A stretch of 41,048 nucleotides of DNA from the NCBI GenBank assembly GCA_017883205.1, contig JADGNZ010000055.1, positions 1 through 41,048 on the forward strand. Direction: 5' to 3'. The stretch comes from Thermoanaerobaculia bacterium. GTDB lineage: Bacteria > Acidobacteriota > Thermoanaerobaculia > Gp7-AA8. Position numbers and translations under genes: made by a program. Below the pieces are notes generated by a model. It was not told the origin of the DNA and did no database searches. It saw only the letters and a list, made by a program, of their open reading frames with translations. This document shows, piece by piece, positions 1-7,354 of the stretch; the first letter of the stretch is position 1; each line of letters starts with the position of its first letter.

Positions 1-101
1 AACTCATCGAAGAGTTTACAAAGATTTTACAAAGATTAACAACGATTCCCACCAATTTTGTCACCACTGCCATCGAGATCGTCGCGAACGTTAGGAAAAC
101 T

Positions 102-341
102 GTCCTCAACTTTCATGACGAACGTCCTCAATTTTCATGACGAACGTCCTCAACTTTCATGACGAACGTCCTCAACTTTCATGACGAACGTCCTCAATTT
201 TCAGGACGAGTGTCCTCAACGCTCGGGAAATTTTCCTCAATCTCGAAGAAGATCGTCCTCAACTTCGAGGACACTCCTCCTCAACGTTCGGAAATTTTTA
301 CTCAACATCCGCGAGATTGTCTTCAACGTCGTTGAGCTCCA
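102..341. repeat. Degenerate 21-22 bp tandem repeat array
   Basis: Four near-identical 22-bp units (GTCCTCAAC/T, then TTTCATGACGAAC) run from 102 to 189, followed by about seven decaying units. The core CTCAA/TTCAA recurs with starts near 104, 126, 148, 170, 192, 214, 235, 257, 279, 300 and 321, so spacing stays at 21-22 bp, about two helical turns, even where the rest of the unit has diverged. There are no unique spacers, so it is not a CRISPR array. It lies just upstream of the 380-2523 gene cluster. It could be a phased binding array or iteron set. Alternatively it may be decayed coding DNA for a heptad-repeat protein, since the last units have a 21-bp period. Confidence 0.8.
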
Positions 342-379
342 AGTCACCTGCTTTGATCCACAGATGATGGAGCGGACTG

Positions 380-698
380 ATGCGAGACTTGTTGGTCGAA
401 ACCCTCACCTCCCTGGCACAGAGCCATCCCTATCTTCTCGGTGCGTCCGCTCTCATCGGATCGTTCTGGCTCATCCGGTCTTTTGATCCACAAAGCCCGG
501 CTCTTCACGCAACATCTCACGACGGAATTCCAAGGCGGCAAGGCAGAACTGCGCGAGTGGGGCGATGAGCTGTCGGAGCTGCGTCGCGAGCTGACGACGT
601 GGAAGGCGGACCCTAGCACGACCGAGGATGGGAACTTAACATCGGGCATGCGCAGCGGGCTCGACAATGTTCTCAGCGGCGATGGACCCGAGAGATAG
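380..698 (+). pseudogene. Small membrane-anchored helical protein, frameshifted
   Basis: The first frame (ATG at 380, with GGAG seven bases upstream) encodes about 35 residues with one hydrophobic helix (YLLGASALIGSFWLI) and then runs into nonsense-like sequence. The +1 frame, open to the stop at 696-698, continues with a long amphipathic helix (TTEFQGGKAELREWGDELSE). The two join naturally at the TTTT run at 481-484: with one T fewer the reading would be WLIRSLIHKARLF, giving a protein of about 105 residues with a transmembrane anchor and a cytoplasmic coil. The gene overlaps the start of the DUF2971 gene, as expected for an operon leader gene. The break may be a sequencing error, a true mutation or a frameshift site. 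No family recognised. Confidence 0.45.
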
Positions 699-1515
699 AT
701 ACCCTCCTCCAGACTGGACGACGATTCTGCTGCCGAACACCACGCCGGACGTGTGGGCGCAGCAGCGTTTGAGCCGGGACCACGAAGCGTTCCCCCAGCC
801 TGAACCCAGCTCCCGCGTGTGGCGATACATGGATTTACCGAAGTTCGTATCGTTCCTTTCGACACGCTCCCTCTACTTCGGCCGGGCCGATCTCCTGGAG
901 CAGGAGGGATACTTTCCGAAAGGTTCGGCGGCCACCTTCCACGCGTTTATCGAGAAGGCGCGCCAAGGTGGTCCCGAGGCGGCAGCGAAGGATTGGGAGT
1001 CGGCCCTCAAAGAGTCGTACGAGCGGAACCGGTGGTCGGTCTTCATGAGCTGCTGGTTCGGGAAGGATCGCGAGAGCAAGCAGATGTGGAAGAACTACGC
1101 CGGTCCCTTCGGCGTGGCAATCCGCTCCACGTACGAGAGGCTAAACGCTTCGCTGCCTCTAGGGTGGCGGAGTCAGCCCGTGCTTCTCGGAAAGATCAGC
1201 TACGGCGACTACTTTTCGCTCGACTACGTGAAGGACGTGTCGAATCACCTGAATATCTTCATGTCGAAGCCGCTCGAATACGAGGATGAGCGGGAGGTGC
1301 GGGCGGTCATCAATGACTGGCGGTTGACGAAGGGAGACGCTGCACCGGGCCTTGCGGTCGGTATCTTGCCGCACACGCTTGTCGAGGCGGTTGTCACGGC
1401 ACCCGGCTCGCCTCAGTGGTTCGTGGATTCCGTGTCGGCCGCGTGCAGAGCCTTCAGGCTCGATGTCCCAGTGGAACTGTCGGCCTTGGATCGGCTTCCG
1501 GAGATGCCGTTCTAG
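667..1515 (+). CDS. DUF2971-type protein
   Basis: About 282 residues. The order of motifs matches DUF2971 proteins: VWRYMDLPKFVSFL followed by LYFGRADLLEQEGYFP near residues 47-85, a central FMSCWF with MWKNYAGPFGVAIRSTYERL, and YEDEREVRAVINDW near the end. The biochemical role of the family is not settled; members are often found among accessory genes. The start is uncertain: ATGs at 667 and 682 are both possible, neither has a strong Shine-Dalgarno sequence, and the conserved part begins only near residue 47. The 5' end overlaps the preceding membrane-protein frame and the stop is 3 bp before the protease gene, so the three are probably co-transcribed. Confidence 0.75.
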   Translation: MFSAAMDPRDRYPPPDWTTILLPNTTPDVWAQQRLSRDHEAFPQPEPSSRVWRYMDLPKFVSFLSTRSLYFGRADLLEQEGYFPKGSAATFHAFIEKARQGGPEAAAKDWESALKESYERNRWSVFMSCWFGKDRESKQMWKNYAGPFGVAIRSTYERLNASLPLGWRSQPVLLGKISYGDYFSLDYVKDVSNHLNIFMSKPLEYEDEREVRAVINDWRLTKGDAAPGLAVGILPHTLVEAVVTAPGSPQWFVDSVSAACRAFRLDVPVELSALDRLPEMPF

Positions 1516-1518
1516 CGT

Positions 1519-2523
1519 ATGCAATATCTTCGGTCAGCGAGTGGCCTCTGGGTTCCGGTTTCTGATGAGGAGATCGCGGAACAGGCGCGGCTCGCGCGCT
1601 TTGCCACGATGACCTTCGGTCTCTACGGGTGGCTCAAAGATACGTCCGTGAAGTGCGAGCAGGCCGGGAGCGGCGTCTTCATCGCGCCAAACCTCGCGCT
1701 CACGGCAAAACACGTCTCGAACGGCATCCTCTCGCTCGATCCCGCCTACGATTCGCTGAAGGGGTACACAGGGCAGGAGAGGGAGTACGACGTAGGGGTC
1801 CGGGCGTACCAAGTGCCCTTCGAGGATCAGGATATTTCCTGGTACACACGCAACAACTGGGCGTCGAAAGATACAGACATCACGCTCGTTTCGATCTATC
1901 CGGATACGCCGATGGCTCAGTACATCTTTGAGAAGAAGCAATCGCAGGCATACTTCGAGTGGCAGCTGGAGCCGCCGCCGATCGGCGCAACGGTCGAGAT
2001 GTACGGCTACCCGAAGTCGGTTTTTGAAGTGACCGCACAGAATGAGCCTGGGCACACCACACACTCGGGCGGTATGTATTGGGTCAAGCAGGAAGGAACG
2101 GTCGTGGACATCCACGAACCCTACCGGAGTCACGGAAACCTGACGTATCCGTGCTATCGGCTGGACAAGCCCATTGACCACGGCTTCAGTGGCGGGCCGG
2201 TCTTTTACGACGGAGCAATGGTAGGAATCGTGTCGGTGGGGTTTGAAGCGAAGCCAGAGGAGAACATTCCGCCCGATCAGTATGTGGCGAGCCTGTGGCC
2301 GCTCGTGCTCATGAAATGCCATCTGGAAGGCGCGTGGCAGACGTTCGAGGAATTGTTCGACCTGGGCGTGATCCAGGTGCGCGATTGGAAAAGGTTCAGG
2401 GGTAACGTTCACCGGGAACTGTGCGATCAGTGCGAGATGCAAAGTGAGAAGCATCCCTATCACGCGGTTCGAGATGGCGCGGCCACGTACTCCGGCTATA
2501 GAGATGTGCCCGCGGCTACGTAA
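1519..2523 (+). CDS. Trypsin-like serine protease
   Basis: A 334-residue protein with the full chymotrypsin-fold triad: His65 in ALTAKHV after GSGVFIAPN, Asp120 in DTDITLV, and Ser224 in GFSGGPVF. No signal peptide is visible, so it is probably cytoplasmic, unlike exported DegP-type proteases, and there is no PDZ domain. It follows the DUF2971 gene by 3 bp and its 3' end overlaps the convergent membrane-protein gene by 8 bp. Cytoplasmic trypsin-like proteases beside small membrane proteins occur in some phage-defence loci, where the protease activates or acts as an effector; applying that here is inference. The triad identification is firm. Confidence 0.85.
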   Translation: MQYLRSASGLWVPVSDEEIAEQARLARFATMTFGLYGWLKDTSVKCEQAGSGVFIAPNLALTAKHVSNGILSLDPAYDSLKGYTGQEREYDVGVRAYQVPFEDQDISWYTRNNWASKDTDITLVSIYPDTPMAQYIFEKKQSQAYFEWQLEPPPIGATVEMYGYPKSVFEVTAQNEPGHTTHSGGMYWVKQEGTVVDIHEPYRSHGNLTYPCYRLDKPIDHGFSGGPVFYDGAMVGIVSVGFEAKPEENIPPDQYVASLWPLVLMKCHLEGAWQTFEELFDLGVIQVRDWKRFRGNVHRELCDQCEMQSEKHPYHAVRDGAATYSGYRDVPAAT

Positions 2524-3343
2524 TCTCGGTCTGCTTCTGGAAGATGACCGATACGTGCTGCCCGAAAGTGAACTCCAGCTCATGCTCGCTGCGGTATCGC
2601 TTTCCGGTAGCGGGGTCCGTGTAGACAACGGAGATGGGCATCTTCATGGGCGCAAAGAGGTCGTGTGCGTCTTCCTGAGTTTTCACCTTCGACCAATCGA
2701 ATGGCGGGAGGTTCTCGATACCGGTGTGAAGATACTTGATGAGATAGGTGCCGAAGAGCGGACCTTCAGCTTCCGAGTAGAAGGTGATCTTCCGGCTTTC
2801 GCCCGGCTGCAAGACGTCCACCAACTGGAAGGCGCCGGGTCCTTTGGCTCCCGTGACCGAAATGTCCTCGATCTGGATGTTGGTTGCGGCACTCTTGCCG
2901 ATGTTCTCGACGCTCGGAAGAGCGTTCGGGTCCTTGTCGCCGTCGGCGTTGAACCGAACGATGACGACCGGCTTCGACTCGTCGCTCATCTTGACCTGCA
3001 GCTCGATGATCTGACGCTTCGTCTCCGCGGTGGTATCCGCTACGTCCGCCTGTGTCGCTCCCACGGCCTTAGCTATCTTTTCGAGCATCTCGGTCTGTCG
3101 GAGCTCAAGAGCCTCCGCGTTCTTGGCCTGGGTGTTGGCGGCTCGTTGCTGGATGAGGCTTGCGATGAATGCAAGCGTGCAAAGACCGGCGAATATGGCG
3201 AGCCAAGTGGGGACGGTGCGCTTCTCGGGCGGGATGAGTGCGACGTAGGAAGCGAGATAGGTCGCGATGAGGGCAAAGGTAGCAGCCAGGAAGGCGGAGT
3301 GGTCTCGAATGAGCCGCCAGATACCGCGAAATAACGCCTTCAT
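2516..3343 (-). CDS. Two-helix membrane protein with coiled coil
   Basis: 275 residues. Two hydrophobic helices occupy about residues 18-37 (SAFLAATFALIATYLASYVA) and 46-64 (TWLAIFAGLCTLAFIASLI). A charged helical stretch rich in Q, E and K follows to about residue 120, then a beta-rich C-terminal domain (VVIVRFNADGD, NIGKSAATNIQI, then GESRKITFYSEAEGP), which resembles the extracytoplasmic or cytoplasmic beta-sandwich tails of many hypothetical proteins. No family was recognised. It is convergent with the protease gene, overlapping by 8 bp, and divergent from the 3404 gene. ATG start at 3343. Confidence 0.65.
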   Translation of the reverse strand: MKALFRGIWRLIRDHSAFLAATFALIATYLASYVALIPPEKRTVPTWLAIFAGLCTLAFIASLIQQRAANTQAKNAEALELRQTEMLEKIAKAVGATQADVADTTAETKRQIIELQVKMSDESKPVVIVRFNADGDKDPNALPSVENIGKSAATNIQIEDISVTGAKGPGAFQLVDVLQPGESRKITFYSEAEGPLFGTYLIKYLHTGIENLPPFDWSKVKTQEDAHDLFAPMKMPISVVYTDPATGKRYRSEHELEFTFGQHVSVIFQKQTEIT

Positions 3344-3391
3344 TCTGCCGGAAGTCTACCATCGCGAGTTCGGCTACCCTAGGCGCCGGAG

Positions 3392-3397
3392 TAGAAT
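3392..3397 (+). promoter_or_regulatory. Possible -10 box of a leaderless gene
   Basis: TAGAAT lies six bases before the ATG at 3404, so transcription would begin at or beside the start codon. No convincing -35 box is visible. One of several such arrangements in this window. Confidence 0.3.
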
Positions 3398-3403
3398 CGA
3401 TTG

Positions 3404-3874
3404 ATGAGTAAAGCGAAGGAAGCATTCATTGAGGCGTTGGAAAAGAGCGCCGATCAGTTGGAAGCCATTGTCGGCAATCACGAGATTCCTGGCCCGGACG
3501 ACCCGGAAGGCATGCGGCGGTGGATGCGGCAGTCCGAGGACCCGAATTGGCGAGCGAAGTGGAAGCTCGTGGACATTGTCGAGATCATGCGTAGTCGTGC
3601 GGAGAAACTTCGGCGCGGCAATTGGACGAGGGGTGACTGGCCTCCTTTTCGGCCCGAGGAAGCCCAACAGAACATCGAGAGTCTGGAGCTGATTCGGGCG
3701 CATGTCATGGCTGATACGTTGGATGCGAATTTCCTCGCGTCGATCATGGATGCCGTAAACCCCATCCGCGAGGTGGTCGAGAAGTACGCGGTGAAGAACG
3801 GTGAATGGCGATTCAGGGAAGAGGATTGCGACCCGATGCCGCCGTGGGAGAATCCTCCACCCGCAGGCACGTAG
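3404..3874 (+). CDS. Hypothetical soluble helical protein
   Basis: 156 residues from the ATG at 3404; the TTG at 3401 is possible but less likely. The protein is highly charged and mostly helical (KAKEAFIEALEKSADQLEAI, then several RW/NWR stretches), with a proline-rich tail, no signal peptide and no membrane segment. No family recognised. The next gene starts 12 bp after its stop, with AGGAAAGG spanning the junction as ribosome binding site, so the two form an operon. A -10-like TAGAAT lies directly upstream. Confidence 0.6.
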   Translation: MSKAKEAFIEALEKSADQLEAIVGNHEIPGPDDPEGMRRWMRQSEDPNWRAKWKLVDIVEIMRSRAEKLRRGNWTRGDWPPFRPEEAQQNIESLELIRAHVMADTLDANFLASIMDAVNPIREVVEKYAVKNGEWRFREEDCDPMPPWENPPPAGT

Positions 3875-3886
3875 GAAAGGTACGAC

Positions 3887-4378
3887 ATGGCGCAATCCAA
3901 GGCCGACAATTCCGCAGCCGGACTCGGATGTCTGGTCATCCTTGGACTGGTAGCCGGTGGTCTCTGGTGGGCTGGGTACACTTTCTTCTACGCTCCCGGT
4001 CGTCGTTCAGAGACGGGAGCGCCGCCCGAAGTGGTGAAGACGACAAGCGCGAGCGGGTCTACGCCGGCATCGACGATTCACCTAGGACCACCGGAGGCGG
4101 CCGTACGAGCAGCGTTGGCCGCCGCGATGCCGGACGTAGACCCACGCCTGGAGTTCTTAGAAGGCTCGAACCTCGACATCTATGTGAACCGGAAGGAGTT
4201 TGAGGAGATCCCGTTCCCGGACCGGTCCGCGACGGTCGAAAAGATTGGTCAGGCGTGGTGCGAGAAAGTGGACCATACATATTTGCCGGTCGTGCAGATT
4301 CGAGACATTAAGACTGGCGAGGTGTTCGGGAAGTTCAGTTGCACAACCGAGCACGTGACGATCGAGGAAAAGCACTAG
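3887..4378 (+). CDS. Hypothetical single-span membrane protein
   Basis: 163 residues with one transmembrane helix at about 13-34 (GLGCLVILGLVAGGLWWAGY), a low-complexity Ser/Thr/Pro linker to about residue 65, then a small soluble domain (AVRAALAAAMPDVDPRLEFL to IEEKH) containing two cysteines (AWCEKV and KFSCTTE). It has a good ribosome binding site and follows the 3404 gene by 12 bp. No family was recognised. The C-terminal domain probably faces the periplasm by the positive-inside rule, but the N-terminus is weakly charged, so orientation is not certain. Confidence 0.6.
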   Translation: MAQSKADNSAAGLGCLVILGLVAGGLWWAGYTFFYAPGRRSETGAPPEVVKTTSASGSTPASTIHLGPPEAAVRAALAAAMPDVDPRLEFLEGSNLDIYVNRKEFEEIPFPDRSATVEKIGQAWCEKVDHTYLPVVQIRDIKTGEVFGKFSCTTEHVTIEEKH

Positions 4379-4521
4379 GTCCCGGCCTTCCCACAGTTCC
4401 ACTCCTCGCACTTCGACGCGAAGCCCTGACACTCGCGGTAGTGCTTCGCGGACCAAAGTGGGTCACACCTTCGGTCTTCGATAAGTCTCCTCGAACGCGG
4501 ACCTAACTCGCTGAGTTTCAT
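4375..4521 (-). CDS. Possible small ORF or gene remnant, cysteine-containing
   Basis: A 48-codon reading frame starting with an ATG inside the 267-bp element and ending in a CTAG shared with the stop of the convergent 3887-4378 gene. The last part (AKHYRECQGFASKCEEWNCG) lies outside the element and has three cysteines in a plausible metal- or disulfide-binding spacing. The first half is element sequence. It may be the tail of a gene cut by the element. Evidence is weak. Confidence 0.2.
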   Translation of the reverse strand: MKLSELGPRSRRLIEDRRCDPLWSAKHYRECQGFASKCEEWNCGKAGT

Positions 4522-4725
4522 TGACTTGCTTGAGCCACGCCGGAAAGGCGTCTCCGCGCGCGCAGGCTCGCATTCGCGTCTAAGTTATTGCAAACACATC
4601 GCTTGTCCGCGTAGTTGATTCTCGCAGGCCATCGTGCCGTGAATTGTGTCCAAGCTGTAAGTCACTCGCAGAACGAAACTTGCACGAGAATGATCTGGAA
4701 CGACGAAAGGGCGAAGGTGTGGCCC
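4459..4725 (+). mobile_element. MITE-like element, copy A (267 bp)
   Basis: Bounded by GGGTCACACCTTCG on the left and its inverse CGAAGGTGTGGCCC on the right. It aligns along its whole length with the reverse complement of copy B (5986-6252), also 267 bp. Shared blocks in order are GCGGAC.TAACTCGC, TTCATTGACTTGC, AAGTTATTGCAAAC, GCTGTAAGTCACT and ACTTGC.CGAGA. By eye roughly two thirds of positions agree. No transposase ORF fits inside, so if mobile it would be moved in trans. No clear target-site duplication was found. Confidence 0.65.
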
Positions 4726-4730
4726 TTAAG

Positions 4731-4784
4731 GACTTCAGCCACGCCCCGGGAAGATATCGCCGCATCCTCGGGCTCGCCTTCGAC
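4731..4784 (+). repeat. Partial third copy of the 267-bp element interior
   Basis: Directly after copy A, this 54-bp stretch matches the interior of copy B (reverse-complemented) better than copy A does: CAGCCACGCCCCGGGAAG, then ATATCGCCGCATCCTCGG, ending GCTCGCCTTCGAC. It lacks the terminal repeats. It suggests either nested insertion or decay of an older copy. The rest of 4785-4930 shows no gene or repeat that I can support. Confidence 0.5.
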
Positions 4785-4930
4785 AATCATCGCGCACACG
4801 TTAATCCGAATCACTTTGACCTTGAGTTTCTTGGTCCAGCCATTCGGTGCTCTTTTGGTGTCAGTTTAAGGCATTGCCTAGCCGCCTACCCAACGATTCC
4901 GCAAAGGAGATCGAGTAGCTCGACACTCTC

Positions 4931-5746
4931 TCACCTCCCAGCAGGTGGATCTTGCAGTGCGTCGCGAGCGGCAGCGATTCCGAGGTTTAGCCGTTGACAC
5001 CAAGCATCGCTTTCGGTGGGCAATGGGATCTCTATCTGGTATTGAATGAATCGGAGCTGGCGGGGCCAGACCGGCGTCGACAAGCCTTGCTCAAGTTTCA
5101 GAATCCACCCTCGCAGGGGCCAAAAAACCACATTGAAAATCAGTCGTCCAAACTGGAGAGTGGTTTTGTATGAAGTCGTTTGCAGCAGTGCGATGCCAGG
5201 ACGTGACGAGAGTGCATCGTGGCGCCATGTTCCTCCAGCTTCGAAAGAGAACGGCCTTGTCGGCTCATGCGTTGAAGCGAGCACCACCACGCCAGCAGGA
5301 AGGCCAGACGTCACCTGACGAAGGGCCTCGAAATGAGAGGTCGGTATACGATTCTCGTGACCGCCGATGTTAAGGCAGTAGGCTGTCTTGGCTACCCACC
5401 GCGCGACAGCAAGTGATTCGAAATCTGACAAGTCACCGATTTCGCGGCTGCCCTGAAGAAGGCTCAATAAAACCGTCTTGGCTCGCGTTTCTAAATCGCT
5501 CATCCAGCCGTTATTGCAGGTTGAGCAAATTCGACCTGCTAGAAAACCAGCGACTGTGTGTGTTCGTTGAGCGAGCCGTTTTCCGTCAGGTAAGGATGTC
5601 AGCGTCGGTTCGATTTTGAAGTCCCTCAATCCGAGGAACTCCTCCAGCCATTGCGGAACGATATGTTCCTCAGTGCGGTCCCGCGGCAGGCGACCGAGGA
5701 TGCTACGACAAAACCAGCATCGAACCCTTTTCTTGCGATCATTCAC
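4931..5746 (-). CDS. HNH-type endonuclease family protein
   Basis: About 271 residues from a GTG at 5746; the frame stays open to an ATG at 5890, but the extra 48 residues look non-native. Numbered from the GTG, the motifs are CWFC (10-13), EEHIVPQWLEEF with His28, and CSTCNNGWMSDLE (74-87), then a helical region with VARWVAKTAYCLN. This Cys-pair, EHIVP, Cys-pair plus NNGW order is typical of a broad HNH-nuclease-like group with a structural zinc, common in mobile and defence loci. It is the only substantial gene between the two inverted 267-bp elements. Nuclease activity is inferred from the family; the substrate is unknown. Confidence 0.7.
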   Translation of the reverse strand: MNDRKKRVRCWFCRSILGRLPRDRTEEHIVPQWLEEFLGLRDFKIEPTLTSLPDGKRLAQRTHTVAGFLAGRICSTCNNGWMSDLETRAKTVLLSLLQGSREIGDLSDFESLAVARWVAKTAYCLNIGGHENRIPTSHFEALRQVTSGLPAGVVVLASTHEPTRPFSFEAGGTWRHDALSSRPGIALLQTTSYKTTLQFGRLIFNVVFWPLRGWILKLEQGLSTPVWPRQLRFIQYQIEIPLPTESDAWCQRLNLGIAAARDALQDPPAGR

Positions 5747-5985
5747 TGGTGGTACGAAACCGAACGCGAAGCAGTTCCATTGCGGCGCAGAAGTCGTGGT
5801 CAGCCGTCCTCTGGATCGAGTGGCTCCCGAACGACTCTCGATTAGTCGAGAAAGTGCGACAAGCTGCGTTCCGGGTGCGGTGCATTCCACGGCGCGAAGG
5901 TGGCTGACTCGGAACAGACTCAGTCCCGGCCGAACGGAGCGGGTCCGATGGGTACCGCAGAGAAATCACGTAGGAGCAACGTGGT

Positions 5986-6252
5986 GGGGCCACACCTTCG
6001 TAGGTCGGCCGTTGAGGGTGAATCTCGCGCAAGTACCCGTTTCGAAGTGACTTACAGCCTCAGACCATAATTCGCAGCACCGTCCCGCAAGGTATCCGCT
6101 AGCGAGCAAGCAACGCGTTTGCAATAACTTCGGGTCGAAGTCGAGCCGAGGGTACGGTGATGTCTTCCCGGGCGTAGCTGACGCAAGTCAATGAAGCTGC
6201 GCGAGTTATGTCCGCATGCGACGATCTTCGCTAAAGCCGAAGGTGTGACCCC
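5986..6252 (-). mobile_element. MITE-like element, copy B (267 bp)
   Basis: Ends are GGGGCCACACCTTCG (5986-6000) and the inverse of GGGGTCACACCTTCG (6238-6252), a 15-bp terminal inverted repeat with one mismatch. It has the same length as copy A and opposite orientation. The two copies bracket the HNH gene, making a composite of about 1.8 kb. No ORF of its own. The 239 bp between the HNH start and this copy show no gene or clear promoter. Confidence 0.65.
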
Positions 6253-6266
6253 AAAAAGGAGCCTCC

Positions 6267-7160
6267 TTATGCAAAGTAGTTTCGGATAGCGTCAATGATG
6301 TGTGGGAGCGCCGCAGAGACACCCCATTCAACGGACTTTGTAAGTGCCTTCTCGGTCAGGTCGGCGAGCCATCCCTTGACGCGCGGACCCATCCCGGACC
6401 CCTGTTCCTTATCCAAGGCGATCGCGCCACTCAGAGCTTCGCGCTCCGTTCTTGGAACGCCGAGCTGTTGCATCGAGTCGATAAGAGACACGAGATCACC
6501 AGGCGTGATGTGCACGTTTTGCTGAACATTTGCGCCTGACGCAACGGTGGCGTGATCGCCGTAGATGACGGTCTGGACAATCGTCGTTACCTCTTGCGGC
6601 GGTACGGCAGCCAACTGCTCTTCCGTAGCCGTCTGGCCCGGAAATCTCTCAGCAAGCGCGAGAACTGTATCGAGGACACGACTTCGGACGCTTTCGACGA
6701 CACTTACGAACGCATCGATCGAAACGCGCTTCGTTGCGGCGAAGCAGCGAAATCCATAGCCGCCAATATCAACCTCAGGGATCGTCGCGAGATACTCATT
6801 GGGCCACTGAACCCAGAAAGCCTGCTCGATCTGAGAAGTTCGAATGGTGTGTTCAACGCCACCGATGCCCTCCGCGCACTCGTAGGTCTCTGCCCACTGA
6901 CGCACAGCGTCAGGCAAGCCCGAAAGCGGAATCGGCTGATCGTCTGCTGTCATTCGCGAGTTGCGAAAATGGCCGACGTTGGCACAGCCAACGATACGAT
7001 AGGAGGGCAGAGTGCCTTGCGGTCCGTAGCCGTTCAACTCTCGGTCAACGAATAACCGGAGGTCGCTGGCTTTCAAAATCGAAGCAAGCACCTTCGCTTT
7101 CAGTAGAGCTTTCGAAAGCGGGTCGTTGAGCAAAGAGTCTCGAACTTCTTGTAAGTTCAT
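6267..7160 (-). CDS. AbiTii-type abortive infection protein
   Basis: 297 residues. The N-terminus (LQEVRDSLLNDPLSKALLKA, then KVLASILKASDLRLFVDRELNGY and LPSYRIVG) fits the AbiTii domain, named after one of the two proteins of the lactococcal AbiT phage-resistance system. The middle is a helical region (VVESVRSRVLDTVLALAERF). The C-terminal part has the VIYGDHATVASGANVQQNV beta segment often found next to AbiTii, then a helical end. Its ATG overlaps the stop of the upstream XRE remnant (ATGA), so it was or is translationally coupled to it. With the HEPN gene upstream it forms a minus-strand defence-like cluster. Family assignment is from memory of the motif pattern; mechanism unknown. Confidence 0.7.
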   Translation of the reverse strand: MNLQEVRDSLLNDPLSKALLKAKVLASILKASDLRLFVDRELNGYGPQGTLPSYRIVGCANVGHFRNSRMTADDQPIPLSGLPDAVRQWAETYECAEGIGGVEHTIRTSQIEQAFWVQWPNEYLATIPEVDIGGYGFRCFAATKRVSIDAFVSVVESVRSRVLDTVLALAERFPGQTATEEQLAAVPPQEVTTIVQTVIYGDHATVASGANVQQNVHITPGDLVSLIDSMQQLGVPRTEREALSGAIALDKEQGSGMGPRVKGWLADLTEKALTKSVEWGVSAALPHIIDAIRNYFA

Positions 7161-7354
7161 TGGTTCGATTCAGATTGTACCTTCGCCACCCACCAAGCCA
7201 TCATTTCGAGCGCCTCGTCCGGAGCCGATTCGAGTCGCATCGTTAGCCCTAGCTCGACTGCCAGTTTTGCGAGCGTCTCGATCGTCAGGTTGCCCCGCTC
7301 CCCCTTCATGAGCTTTGACCGGCTACTGCTGCGTGAGAGAACCAGACTTGTCCT
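7157..7354 (-). pseudogene. 5'-truncated XRE-family HTH regulator
   Basis: A frame shifted from that of the HEPN gene reads SRSSSRSKLMKGERGNLTIE, then TLAKLAVELGLTMRLE, which is the recognition helix and last helices of an XRE/HigA-like domain. Upstream the frame meets a stop at 7355-7357, still inside the HEPN gene, so the first helices are missing. The only ATG (7309) would give a 50-residue C-terminal piece. The stop overlaps the AbiTii start (ATGA). I read it as a truncated autoregulator or antitoxin of the cluster, possibly still translated to couple AbiTii. Confidence 0.6.

Noticed and set aside
102-341. CRISPR array
   Set aside because: The units are directly abutting with no spacers and no cas gene is nearby.
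344-865. Minus-strand 173-residue open frame
   Set aside because: Serine/proline-rich, antisense to the membrane-protein and DUF2971 genes, no motif.
2444-3334. Plus-strand 296-residue open frame
   Set aside because: Antisense to the two-helix membrane protein gene, whose helices and coil are coherent.
4459-4725. Integron attC site
   Set aside because: No RYYYAAC/GTTRRRY core pair in the right places, genes around it face both ways, and no integrase is seen.
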